64,000 bases of DNA from Haloarcula japonica DSM 6131. GTDB taxonomy: Archaea; Halobacteriota; Halobacteria; Halobacteriales; Haloarculaceae. Below are positions 18,080 to 26,197 of this stretch, piece after piece. The stretch covers positions 59,412-123,411 of the forward strand of contig NZ_AOLY01000007.1 of NCBI RefSeq assembly GCF_000336635.1, written 5' to 3'. The translations under genes and the position numbers were made by a program. The first letter of the stretch is position 1. Every line of letters begins with the position of its first letter. Below the pieces are notes generated by a model that did not search any database, was not told the DNA's origin, and was given only the letters and a program-made list of their open reading frames with translations.

Positions 18080-18886
18080 ATGACAATGACTGATTTCGTC
18101 TCCGCGGAGTGGGTGGTGAGCCAGGGCGAGAGTATCCGAATCGTCGACGTGCGCGACGCCTGGGAGTACGACGGCCTCGGCCACCTCCCGAGTGCGGTGA
18201 GTGTGCCCTTCGATTCGTTCCGGGCGGACGAACACGGTGTGGAGTCCGACGCCGACGCTGGCGACGGGATGCTTCCCGACGAAGACGATTGGGCACAGTT
18301 GCTTTCGGAGGCCGGCGTCTCCCCGGAGAGCAACATCGTCGCGTACGACGACCACCACGGCGTCTTCGCCGCGCGCTTCCTCGTCACGGCCGAACTGTTC
18401 GGCCACGACCCCGACCGGCTCCACCTCCTCGACGGCGACTTCTCCAGTTGGCAACTGGAGCGGGAAACATCGAGCGAGTCGCCGGTCGTCGAACCGACCG
18501 ACTACGGGGTGGCACGTCCCGATTCGACGCCGCTGGTCGGCCCGGACGCGGTCGCTGATGCCGCGGACGACCCTGACGCAGTGCTGGTCGACACACGTGA
18601 GGAAGGAGAGTACGACGAGGGCCACATCCCCGGTGCGGTCCTGCTGGACTGGCGGAACCTCGTCGACGACGAAACGCGGGGCCTGTTGCCCCGAGACGAG
18701 GCGCTATCAGTCCTCGAAAATGCGGGCATCGTCCCCGACAAACGCGTCGTCCTCTACTGTAACACCGCCCGTCGCATTAGCCACACCTACGTCGTCTTGC
18801 GGCATCTCGGCTTCGAGCAGGTGGATTTCTACGAAGGGAGTCTCACCGAATGGGAGGCACAGGGACGGCCGCTGGAGACCAATTGA
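18080..18886 (+). CDS. tssB: Thiosulfate sulfurtransferase (second two-domain rhodanese)
   Basis: 268 residues from ATG 18080. ATG 18086 is equally possible; ATG 18047, in frame and 28 bases after an AATATTT element, would add 11 residues and fits a leaderless start. The N-terminal rhodanese domain has AYDDHHG in the catalytic position and lacks the Cys. The C-terminal domain has Cys227 in LYCNTARRISH. The loop differs from CRIGER of its neighbour, so the two enzymes may prefer different donors. The pair is divergently arranged around a shared 250-base region. Confidence 0.88.
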   Translation: MTMTDFVSAEWVVSQGESIRIVDVRDAWEYDGLGHLPSAVSVPFDSFRADEHGVESDADAGDGMLPDEDDWAQLLSEAGVSPESNIVAYDDHHGVFAARFLVTAELFGHDPDRLHLLDGDFSSWQLERETSSESPVVEPTDYGVARPDSTPLVGPDAVADAADDPDAVLVDTREEGEYDEGHIPGAVLLDWRNLVDDETRGLLPRDEALSVLENAGIVPDKRVVLYCNTARRISHTYVVLRHLGFEQVDFYEGSLTEWEAQGRPLETN

Positions 18887-18917
18887 ATCGGCATCGCAAT
18901 TGCTGACACAGTCCACA

Positions 18918-19922
18918 CTACGTCAGTTTCTGCTGGTCCCCCTGTCGCTCGCTTGTCAGCAGCGACGACAGTTCGACCAGTAGCGCGATAGCGACCGGCC
19001 CGGCGATAAAGCCGATAACACCCAGCGTCAACACGCCGCCGGTGAACCCGACGAAGTAGAGGCTAGCTGGGAGGCCGGTCGTGTAGCGGGCTAGTTTCGG
19101 CCTGATGACTGCATCTGGGAGGAAGCCGATGAAGACGAGGCCGAACACGGTCACTAGTATCGCCCCGGTGATGTTGCCGTTGATGATATCCGCGACAGCG
19201 ATGGTAAGGACGACGACGCTGGGGCCGACGACGGGGATGAACTGCAGGATGCCGGCGACTACCGCCAGCGCGAACGCGCCCTGATAGCCCAGCAGCCAGA
19301 ACACGACCCACGCCACGACGAAGGTCCCGAACGCTGTCGCCGCCTGGAGAACGTAAATCGCGTACAGTGTTCCCCGGAGCCGCTGGTGGAGTCGGTTGAC
19401 GACCTCGTGATACGATGTCGGCACCGTCCGGTAGACGGCCTTTTTCGGGGCCTGTGGCTGCCAGAGCATCGCGTAAACGAGAATCGTAAACAGGACGGCT
19501 TTCAGCGCCAGGACGGGCGATTCTGCCGCGAGGGCGACTGCGAAATCCGTGAGTATCCGTCGCGCTGATAGCAACGTCGGCGCGATTTCCACCGGATAGC
19601 TAAACCCGCCGACATCGATGGTCACCATCGGTGGGAGTTGCTGGAAGAAGGAAAACAGGTCACGACGGCGGAGATACAACACGGCCCCGAGCGGGACGAC
19701 GATGAATGTGCCGCTGACGAAGGCGATACCAGTCGTCACGGCCGCCGAAAGTCGCTTGTTGAGCCCGTGGCGTCCGAGCCATTCAGAGACGGGGAACAGG
19801 ACGTATGCGACCGTAATAGCGAAGAATATCGTCGATAGCACTCGTGCGAGCAGGACTGTCGTCAGACAGCCGGTGAGAACGAGCAAGCCCGCGAGGACGT
19901 AGGTTCGTCGGCGTGTTACCAC
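18918..19922 (-). CDS. AI-2E family (PerM-like) membrane transporter
   Basis: 334 residues from a GTG at 19922; longer starts run into the upstream gene. About seven to eight hydrophobic segments are present. The central GNITGAILVTVFGLVFIGFLPDAVIRPKLA and the preceding FIPVVGPSVVVL are the signature of the AI-2E/PerM family. Members include autoinducer exporters and Na+/H+ antiporters; the substrate here is unknown. The next gene upstream on the same strand ends 64 bases before, so a joint transcript with the flavoprotein gene is possible. Confidence 0.88.
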   Translation of the reverse strand: MVTRRRTYVLAGLLVLTGCLTTVLLARVLSTIFFAITVAYVLFPVSEWLGRHGLNKRLSAAVTTGIAFVSGTFIVVPLGAVLYLRRRDLFSFFQQLPPMVTIDVGGFSYPVEIAPTLLSARRILTDFAVALAAESPVLALKAVLFTILVYAMLWQPQAPKKAVYRTVPTSYHEVVNRLHQRLRGTLYAIYVLQAATAFGTFVVAWVVFWLLGYQGAFALAVVAGILQFIPVVGPSVVVLTIAVADIINGNITGAILVTVFGLVFIGFLPDAVIRPKLARYTTGLPASLYFVGFTGGVLTLGVIGFIAGPVAIALLVELSSLLTSERQGDQQKLT

Positions 19923-19986
19923 GCCCGCCCCTTTCCAGCGGTCGGTAAAAACGTTACCTGCAAACGATAGTTCGGTAACACGTCCG

Positions 19987-21069
19987 TCAGGACCGGGAGA
20001 ACAGCGCCGCCAACTGCTCCCGGGAGAACAGCGTCGTCGGCCGGTCCATGTGGACGCCAATTTCGCCTTCGAAGGCTTTCATCCCGGCTTTCTGTATCGG
20101 CTCCGGCGCGGAGTAGCCGGCCCGAACCGCGTGGCCGAGGCGGATCTCCTGCCGGAGGTCGTCGCGCCACGCCCGCTCGTAGTCGCCCAGCGTTGCCGGG
20201 TCCTCGGGGTCGATTTCCCGGGCGGCGTGGTCGGCGGCGGTCATGCCATAGCGGATGCCGCCGCCGGTGAAGGGCTTGGTCTGTGCCGCGGCGTCGCCGA
20301 TGAGGAACGACCGCCGGCCGGTGACTCGCTTCGGCGGGCCGATGGGGATGAGCCCCGAACAGCGGCGGTCGGTCTCGACGCCGTAGCCGTCGACGAACTC
20401 CTCAAAGCGGCCGCGGGCGTCGTCGCCCGGCGGCACCGCCAGTCCGTACTCCACGCCAGCCTCGCCTCGTGGGATGCGCCAGGCGAAAAACCGCGGGACG
20501 GTGAGGTGGACGTCGACGAAGTCGCCGTGGTCAACCTCGTCGCTGAACCCGAGCACGCCGTGGAGCAGTTCGTCGGGCTCCGGGAGGTCGAGTTCCCGCC
20601 GGACGCGGCTCTTCGGGCCATCACAGCCGGCGACCATCTTTGCTCGGTGCGTCTCGATGCCGTCGTCGCCGCGGACCTCGACTGTGACGCCGTCCCTGTC
20701 TTCGGTAACGCCGACGACCGAATGCCCCTCGCGAACGTCGGCACCGGCGTCGCGAGCTAGCCCGGCGAGATGCTTGTCCAGACCGACGCGGTCGATGACG
20801 TTCGAGATGACCTCGTCCTTGTAGAAGGGGTGGTCCTGGCTCCCGGGGCCGCCCGTGTGGAACCGCGCGCCAGAGATCTCGTTCTGGAACAGCTCGTCGC
20901 GGGCGTCCTCGGTGAACTCCCAGATGTCCGTGCTCACGTGGCCCGAACAGGCCAGCGGCTTGCCGATCTCGCCCTGTTCGAACACCACCACGTCGAGCCC
21001 CCGACTCGCCGCCTGACGCGCGTACCGGGACCCAGCCGGACCCGCGCCGACCACCACAACATCGTGCAT
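19987..21069 (-). CDS. Geranylgeranyl-reductase-like FAD-dependent oxidoreductase
   Basis: 360 residues from ATG 21069. The N-terminus is a dinucleotide fold, VVVVGAGPAGSRYARQAA, ending in an acidic residue for FAD ribose (VVFEQGEIG). CSGHVS, AGCDGPKSRVRRELDL and FLIGDAAAQTKPFTGGGI are the FAD and substrate motifs of the geranylgeranyl reductase family. Archaeal members saturate isoprenoid side chains of membrane lipids or quinones, so a role at the membrane is likely. Which substrate it reduces cannot be told from sequence alone. Confidence 0.88.
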   Translation of the reverse strand: MHDVVVVGAGPAGSRYARQAASRGLDVVVFEQGEIGKPLACSGHVSTDIWEFTEDARDELFQNEISGARFHTGGPGSQDHPFYKDEVISNVIDRVGLDKHLAGLARDAGADVREGHSVVGVTEDRDGVTVEVRGDDGIETHRAKMVAGCDGPKSRVRRELDLPEPDELLHGVLGFSDEVDHGDFVDVHLTVPRFFAWRIPRGEAGVEYGLAVPPGDDARGRFEEFVDGYGVETDRRCSGLIPIGPPKRVTGRRSFLIGDAAAQTKPFTGGGIRYGMTAADHAAREIDPEDPATLGDYERAWRDDLRQEIRLGHAVRAGYSAPEPIQKAGMKAFEGEIGVHMDRPTTLFSREQLAALFSRS

Positions 21070-21150
21070 ACACGTTCTCTCGGTGTCACGAACCAAATAC
21101 CTTCTCGATTCAGACGGGCTGGCGCAACGAGTTCTGCGACGACCGTCGGG

Positions 21151-21576
21151 TCAGCTACCCGCCGTAGGGACCCGCGGATGGCCCTGTCGCTCAGCTAGCC
21201 AGCCGCCGAAACGGCCGGCCAGGCTGCCACACAGCATTGGAAGGGCGACTATCAGCGCTCCGATTGACATCACGATACCGACGCTGACAATTTGGAACCA
21301 CAGCGGGTTCGGGATTGTCGGGACAATTAGAAACGCCTCTTTCAGTGACCAGAGAGCTGGAATACCGCCGATGAGTCCGACTCTGACTCCGGCGGCGGTC
21401 CCCGTCCCGCCGTGGCGCTTGACTAGATACCCCGAGACGACACCGCCGAGGACCACTCCCTGAAAGGTGATGTCCGACGACGACCGCAACACGTCTGCGA
21501 GCGTGAACAGCGCGGGGACGACGCCGCCGATGAGGGCGTATTTCCACGTCTTCGAGAGCTCGAACTGGAGGGGCAT
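21151..21576 (-). CDS. DUF5518-like membrane protein
   Basis: 141 residues from ATG 21576. Four hydrophobic segments: YALIGGVVPALFTLADVL, FQGVVLGGVVSGYLV, VGLIGGIPALWSL and IVSVGIVMSIGALIVALPML. The glycine-rich pattern with a central VVSGYLVKRHGG resembles haloarchaeal DUF5518 proteins, of unknown function. It is divergent from the gene at 21700, with a 123-base gap. Confidence 0.75.
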   Translation of the reverse strand: MPLQFELSKTWKYALIGGVVPALFTLADVLRSSSDITFQGVVLGGVVSGYLVKRHGGTGTAAGVRVGLIGGIPALWSLKEAFLIVPTIPNPLWFQIVSVGIVMSIGALIVALPMLCGSLAGRFGGWLAERQGHPRVPTAGS

Positions 21577-21699
21577 AGTCGGACGGTGGTCCGATAGGGT
21601 GAAAAACCATCTCCCTGATGACACAACCAACCGCGAACAGGCCGCTGTGGTGCCGGTCCGACCGGGACGCATTTGTCGGTGTCGCCCCTGTTGACGGCT

Positions 21700-22086
21700 A
21701 TGACGGAGTACCAGCCCGGGGTGTGTAACATCGGTGCCGACCAGCGCCGCGCCCGCAGACTGTCGGCCGTCGCCTCGTTCGCGGTCGCCATCGGTATCGC
21801 CATCGCCGCCGTCCTCGGCGCGATACCCGACCTGTCACTGTGGGCGACCGTCCCTTTCGTCTTCGGCGGGTACGTCGGCGCGCTGCAGGACCACTTCCGA
21901 TTCTGCGTGGCCTTCGGTGCGCTCGCCCGCTACGACCTCTCGGGGTCCGGCGGCTCCAGCGGGCGCGTCGACGCGAGCGAGGCCGTCCGCGCCGACCGGC
22001 GACGGGCGGCGAAAATTCTCCTGCTTGCGGCCGTTGCGACGGTCGTTACGAGCGGCCTCGGCGCCGTTTTCCTCCAGTTGGTGTAG
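21700..22086 (+). CDS. Conserved haloarchaeal membrane protein
   Basis: 128 residues from ATG 21700. The N-terminus MTEYQPGVCNIGADQRRAR contains the CNIG motif seen in several small haloarchaeal membrane proteins. Two spans sit at residues 20-60 (with VPFVFGGYVGALQ between) and one at the C-terminus (ILLLAAVATVVTSGLGAVFLQ). The segment DHFRFCVAFGALARYDL is distinctive. No function known to me. It converges on the BNR-repeat gene. Confidence 0.75.
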   Translation: MTEYQPGVCNIGADQRRARRLSAVASFAVAIGIAIAAVLGAIPDLSLWATVPFVFGGYVGALQDHFRFCVAFGALARYDLSGSGGSSGRVDASEAVRADRRRAAKILLLAAVATVVTSGLGAVFLQLV

Positions 22087-22129
22087 GCTGCGGACGGACT
22101 CTGACGCCTTCGACTCGCTCAGCCTCACC

Positions 22130-23104
22130 TCACACGACAGCCAACCCGCTGGGGACTTGGTCGTACTCGGCCGGCCAGTCCCCGTCGCCGGGGTCTCGTC
22201 GGGTCCACGTCTCCCCGTGTTTCGACTGGAACAGGCCGTAGTTTGTCAGCGCGAGAAAGCCGTCGTCCGGGTCAGCGGCGAGCACCGGCCGGGCCAGCCC
22301 CGCCGGTCCCGGCAGACCGTCCATCGACCGTCGCCACCGGTCGCCATTCCACTGGTACACGTAGCTCTCGCCGCTGGTGCTGTGCGCCGACCGGGGGCCG
22401 CTGGCGGCCGAGACGACGATGCGGTCCGGGTCGTCGGGGTGGACGGCCAAGCCCCACACGTACCGATGGGCCAGCCCGTCCTGCGGGTGGGTCCACGTCT
22501 CGCCGTGGTCGGTCGACAGCGCGAAGCCGTCGCCGGCGGCGGTGTACACCCGGTCCGGAGCGTCGGGGTGGGTCGCCAGCGTGTGGTTGTCCCGCCGTGC
22601 GCCGTCGGGGTGGTCGATCCACGTCTCGCCGCCGTCGGGACTGCGGACGAACGCGCCGGCCTCGATGGCGGCGTACACCTGCTCCGGGTCGTCCGGGGCG
22701 AGCGCGATCCACCGGACGTGGTGGGTATCGGGCCGCGGCGGGAACGACCACCGCGCCGACGATTCGAGGCCGGTCAGTCTGGGGCGCTCGGTCCAGGTCG
22801 CCCCGCCGTCGGTCGACCGGTAGACCGCGCTCGGCTCCGTCCCGGCCCACACCACGTCGGCGTCGTGCGGGCTGACCGTGACGCTCGTCACGCGGTCCCC
22901 GGCGTCGAGGACTGCCTCCCACGTCGCTCCGCAGTCGGTGGTCCGCTGGAGGCCAGCATCGGCAGTTCCCACGAAGGCACGCTCCGGTTCGGCTGTTCCC
23001 GCGGCGACGCACTCGATGTCGTGGCCGAGCAGGCAGTCGTCCCAGCCGCTGTGGCTGTCGCCGCCGAGGACGCGGTCACCGAGCGCGGCGTAGGCGATAT
23101 GCAT
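22130..23104 (-). CDS. BNR/Asp-box repeat beta-propeller protein
   Basis: 324 residues with at least five Asp-box repeats of the form S-T-D-G-G-x-T-W: RSTDGGATWTER, RSPDGGETWIDH, LSTDHGETWTHP, QSKHGETWTRR, and a weaker RTTDCGATWEAV. Asp-box repeats mark sialidase-like or VPS10-like beta propellers. There is no signal peptide, so it is probably cytoplasmic, and the catalytic Arg triad of sialidases is not evident. A ligand-binding or scaffold role is more likely than glycosidase activity. It starts 38 bases after the pentapeptide channel gene ends, on the same strand. Confidence 0.88.
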   Translation of the reverse strand: MHIAYAALGDRVLGGDSHSGWDDCLLGHDIECVAAGTAEPERAFVGTADAGLQRTTDCGATWEAVLDAGDRVTSVTVSPHDADVVWAGTEPSAVYRSTDGGATWTERPRLTGLESSARWSFPPRPDTHHVRWIALAPDDPEQVYAAIEAGAFVRSPDGGETWIDHPDGARRDNHTLATHPDAPDRVYTAAGDGFALSTDHGETWTHPQDGLAHRYVWGLAVHPDDPDRIVVSAASGPRSAHSTSGESYVYQWNGDRWRRSMDGLPGPAGLARPVLAADPDDGFLALTNYGLFQSKHGETWTRRDPGDGDWPAEYDQVPSGLAVV

Positions 23105-23142
23105 ACCTGTACTACGGCCGCGAGCGAAGAAAGCTGGCGGTG

Positions 23143-25275
23143 TCAGCGACTGACCGACCGCGTCAGCGCGAAGACGTACAGCGCGACGAAGAAGCCGCCC
23201 AGGAACGCCTCGGACTGGGCCAGCAGGGAGACGGTCGGATTGCTGACCCCGCCGACGCCGCCGAGGAAGAAGGCGATGAACGACCCGAGGCTGAGCTGGG
23301 CATACTGGCCCACGCTCCCGAATAGGTCCGGCGCGATAGCGAGATAGAGGCCGGCGTAGGCGGCGATGAGTACCGCCGACGCCGCGAGCGTGTATGACGC
23401 CCGCTCGCCGTAGCCGGTCGTCACGAACAGGAAGGCGTTCATTCCCCAGCGGGTGAGGGCTCGGCCGCGCTCCCGCAGCGACGCCTCACCGTCGCGGACG
23501 CACCGGGACTGACAGCGCCGCCGGTAGGCCAACTGCGACATGAAGAACTCGGAGGCGGTGGTGTTGTCGGCGATGTCGTTCGCGCCGTTTTTCGCCCGGA
23601 GGTACGTCACCTCGCCGGCGGCGGCCTCGATTCGCCCCTCCGTAGCCGTCGACAGGCGTTCGAAGGTCGCGCCGGCGTCCGGTCCCAGCGCCCGGTCGCC
23701 GGCCCGTTCGGCTGCGCGCTCTGTCACTGTCGCCGGTTCGTCGGCCGCTGGGTCCGTGCCGTCCGCCAGGGCTCCGACCGCGTCGTCGAGCGCGGCCGGG
23801 TACGCTAGTGCGGCCCGAAGGCCGTCCCGGAGCGCGCTATCGAGTTCGTGCAGGCGGTAGTTCGCCCCCTCTAGGTCGATACCGTCGTCGTCTCGGAAAT
23901 CGAACCCGGCGAACCGCGTCCGGTAGAACACAATTCTGTCGAGGACGCTGTCTGTCCCGTCTCCCTCGAACCTGACTGTTCCCAGCGTCGCCCGCTCCAG
24001 ATCGTACACGGCGGCTCCGGCGTCCGGCTGGCCGAACACGCCGTCCTCGACCGACGTCTCTGACAGCGAGACGACCGCGACCTCGGCCGGCCCGACAGCC
24101 GCGGACCGCAGGTCGACCGTACCGACGGTGCAGTCGCGGATTCGGACGGTGCCGAGACAGGTCACGTCCGCCGCACGTAGCCGGTCGATTTCGCTGTCCT
24201 CGAACCGAGGGCTCGCCAGTGTCGCCCCGTCCAACTGGAGGTCGGCCACGGTCGCGTCGGTGACGGTCGTTCCGACCAGTGTCGTGTCCGTGGCATCGAG
24301 CCGCGCGATGTCCGCCCCGGCGAAGTCAGTGCCGACGAACGCCGAGTCGTGTACCACCAGCTTCATCGAGACGACGGCGTCGGCGAACGTCGCGTCGGTA
24401 AATTGCACGTCTGGGAGGTAGAGCCGCTCGGCCTCGATCCGTTCGAAAACGGCCTCGTCGTAGCTGGTCCCGTTGAAGTAGCCGCCGCTGAACGTCGCCC
24501 CGTAGAACCGCGCCGTGCCGAACTCCGCCCACCGGAAGTCCGCCTCGTCGAAGGTCGCGTGGTAGAAATCCCCCGTCCCGAACTGCGCCTCATCGAAGTC
24601 GGCCATCTCCAGTGTGGCGTGCTGGAACGACCCTTCCTCGACGGTCGCCCGGTCGAAGGCGGCGTCGGTCACCGACGCCCGGTCGAAGTTCGCAGTTCCA
24701 ATCGTCGCGTCACGGGCGTCAATCTCGGACAGTCCCGCGCTCTCGAACGTAGCGGTGTTCAGGTGTGCGTCGCGGAGGTCGATCCGGTCCGCCGCCACTC
24801 CAGTGAACACCCCATCTTCGATCTCGGCGTCCCTGGCGTCGATTTCGTGATACCGGCCGTCGAACCGTGCGGTCCCCGCGACCGTCGCGCCCCGGAGGTC
24901 GAGGCGCTGGCCGAACTCGCTGTCGGTGCAGTCCAGCCGCCCGAGCGTCGCCCCGCGGAGGTCGACCGGGTGGTTGTCAGCGCTGTCGACGACCGCGTTC
25001 GACAGGTCGAGGGCGTCGAACGTGGCCCCGAGAAACTGCTTCGCCCGCTTCCGCTCCTGCCGACTCCCGTCGTCACCGGCGGCTATCGCGTCCAGAAAGG
25101 CTTCAGAGACGTCCACATCGTCGGGGACATTCTCGGGCTGGCAGTGGAACGGACAGCGGGATCTGCCTTCGATTGCGCCGTGTGGACAGTGCCACTCCTG
25201 TTCGAGTTCCTCGCCCCACTCTGTGCCGTCGTCCGTGAACGTACACTGACTCCCGGCGCGCCCCGACCAACCCAT
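23143..25275 (-). CDS. Pentapeptide-repeat protein with two-span ion-channel-like C-terminus
   Basis: 710 residues in three parts. Residues 1-50 hold a Cys/His cluster (HCPHGAIEGRSRCPFHC) likely to bind zinc. Residues about 80-470 are pentapeptide repeats of the A(D/N)LxX type (FDEAQFGTGDFYHATFDEAD and many more), forming a right-handed beta helix. After a helical linker with EFFMSQLAYRRRCQSRC, the last 110 residues contain TTGYGERASY, a span, a pore-like hairpin (SLGSFIAFFLGGVGG), and a final span LLAQSEAFLGGFFVALYVFALTR. This matches the Ion_trans_2 layout, but the usual selectivity filter TxGYGD is replaced by LGGVGG. It may be a channel with a sensor domain. The BNR gene follows downstream. 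Confidence 0.85.
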   Translation of the reverse strand: MGWSGRAGSQCTFTDDGTEWGEELEQEWHCPHGAIEGRSRCPFHCQPENVPDDVDVSEAFLDAIAAGDDGSRQERKRAKQFLGATFDALDLSNAVVDSADNHPVDLRGATLGRLDCTDSEFGQRLDLRGATVAGTARFDGRYHEIDARDAEIEDGVFTGVAADRIDLRDAHLNTATFESAGLSEIDARDATIGTANFDRASVTDAAFDRATVEEGSFQHATLEMADFDEAQFGTGDFYHATFDEADFRWAEFGTARFYGATFSGGYFNGTSYDEAVFERIEAERLYLPDVQFTDATFADAVVSMKLVVHDSAFVGTDFAGADIARLDATDTTLVGTTVTDATVADLQLDGATLASPRFEDSEIDRLRAADVTCLGTVRIRDCTVGTVDLRSAAVGPAEVAVVSLSETSVEDGVFGQPDAGAAVYDLERATLGTVRFEGDGTDSVLDRIVFYRTRFAGFDFRDDDGIDLEGANYRLHELDSALRDGLRAALAYPAALDDAVGALADGTDPAADEPATVTERAAERAGDRALGPDAGATFERLSTATEGRIEAAAGEVTYLRAKNGANDIADNTTASEFFMSQLAYRRRCQSRCVRDGEASLRERGRALTRWGMNAFLFVTTGYGERASYTLAASAVLIAAYAGLYLAIAPDLFGSVGQYAQLSLGSFIAFFLGGVGGVSNPTVSLLAQSEAFLGGFFVALYVFALTRSVSR

Positions 25276-25347
25276 CGTTGCCAGAAACGGTCAACAGGCA
25301 GGATGATAAGCGCTTCTACACCCGTTTCGTCGTGATACGTGAAAGCT

Positions 25348-26115
25348 CTACGGCGTCCACCAGCGCAGCCCGACCATCACGAACACGATAGCCAACTGCA
25401 TCAGGCCCTGCAGGCCGCCGAGCTTGGCGTTTCGCATCCCGATCTCTGAGACCAGATCAACGTCGGGGTTCTCGGAGACGACCTGCCGGTAGATGCGGAC
25501 CTCGCCGGGCAGGACGACGCCGAAGCCCTGCACGGATAGCAGGGTCACGATACCGAGCGTGGCGGCGATCCACCACGAGGTCATCGCGAAGGCGGGCAGC
25601 GTGGTCGCGAGATACGCGCCGGAACCAACGACGGCGACGCCGAGGACGCCAAGTGTCCTCGGATCGGTCAGCGCGTCGAACTGGTAGCCGATGAGGAGGA
25701 TGACCGGAATCAGCGTCGCAGCGGTCAAGATTGCCAGCCACGGGTCCGCGTTGGGGAACTTCCCGAGGCGAAGCGACAGCAGGATGCCGCCGGCGATGGT
25801 CACCGTCGCCAGCGTCGGCATCAGGAACGTCATCTTGGGCGTGAACGACGCGAAGAAGTCAGCCCGTGCATCCGGCTCCTGACCACCGAGCACCGGCCCC
25901 AACACGAGCCCCATGAACAGGTCGATACCGGTCCACAGTACCCCGGCCATCACGTGTACGTATGTAAGTGCCCGAATGTTCCCGCTAGCGACGGCCCCTG
26001 CAAACGCGATGAGCGGGACGGCCACCGCCCCCGCTGCGAACGCCGGGTTCGCCTGTTTCGCCAGCCCACCGATACCCCGTTTCTGTTCGACGCGATCCGC
26101 TGTCGACTGCGCCAT
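25348..26115 (-). CDS. Multi-span membrane protein, unknown family
   Basis: 255 residues with about seven hydrophobic segments, starting after a charged 25-residue head. A His in the third segment (YVHVMAGVLWTGIDLFMG) and Trp-rich ends (LRWWTP) recall small haem or copper membrane proteins of the CopD/DUF2269 type, but I cannot confirm that. It lies 72 bases downstream of the pentapeptide channel gene's start, so it is upstream of it on the same strand and may share the transcript. Confidence 0.78.
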   Translation of the reverse strand: MAQSTADRVEQKRGIGGLAKQANPAFAAGAVAVPLIAFAGAVASGNIRALTYVHVMAGVLWTGIDLFMGLVLGPVLGGQEPDARADFFASFTPKMTFLMPTLATVTIAGGILLSLRLGKFPNADPWLAILTAATLIPVILLIGYQFDALTDPRTLGVLGVAVVGSGAYLATTLPAFAMTSWWIAATLGIVTLLSVQGFGVVLPGEVRIYRQVVSENPDVDLVSEIGMRNAKLGGLQGLMQLAIVFVMVGLRWWTP

Positions 26116-26197
26116 AGCTGGCTCTATCAGGTTTCGCTAGCCTGAAAAACGTTGGTGGCTGGTTGGGATATTGCCTGTTTTCGCCGCCCAGACAGCC

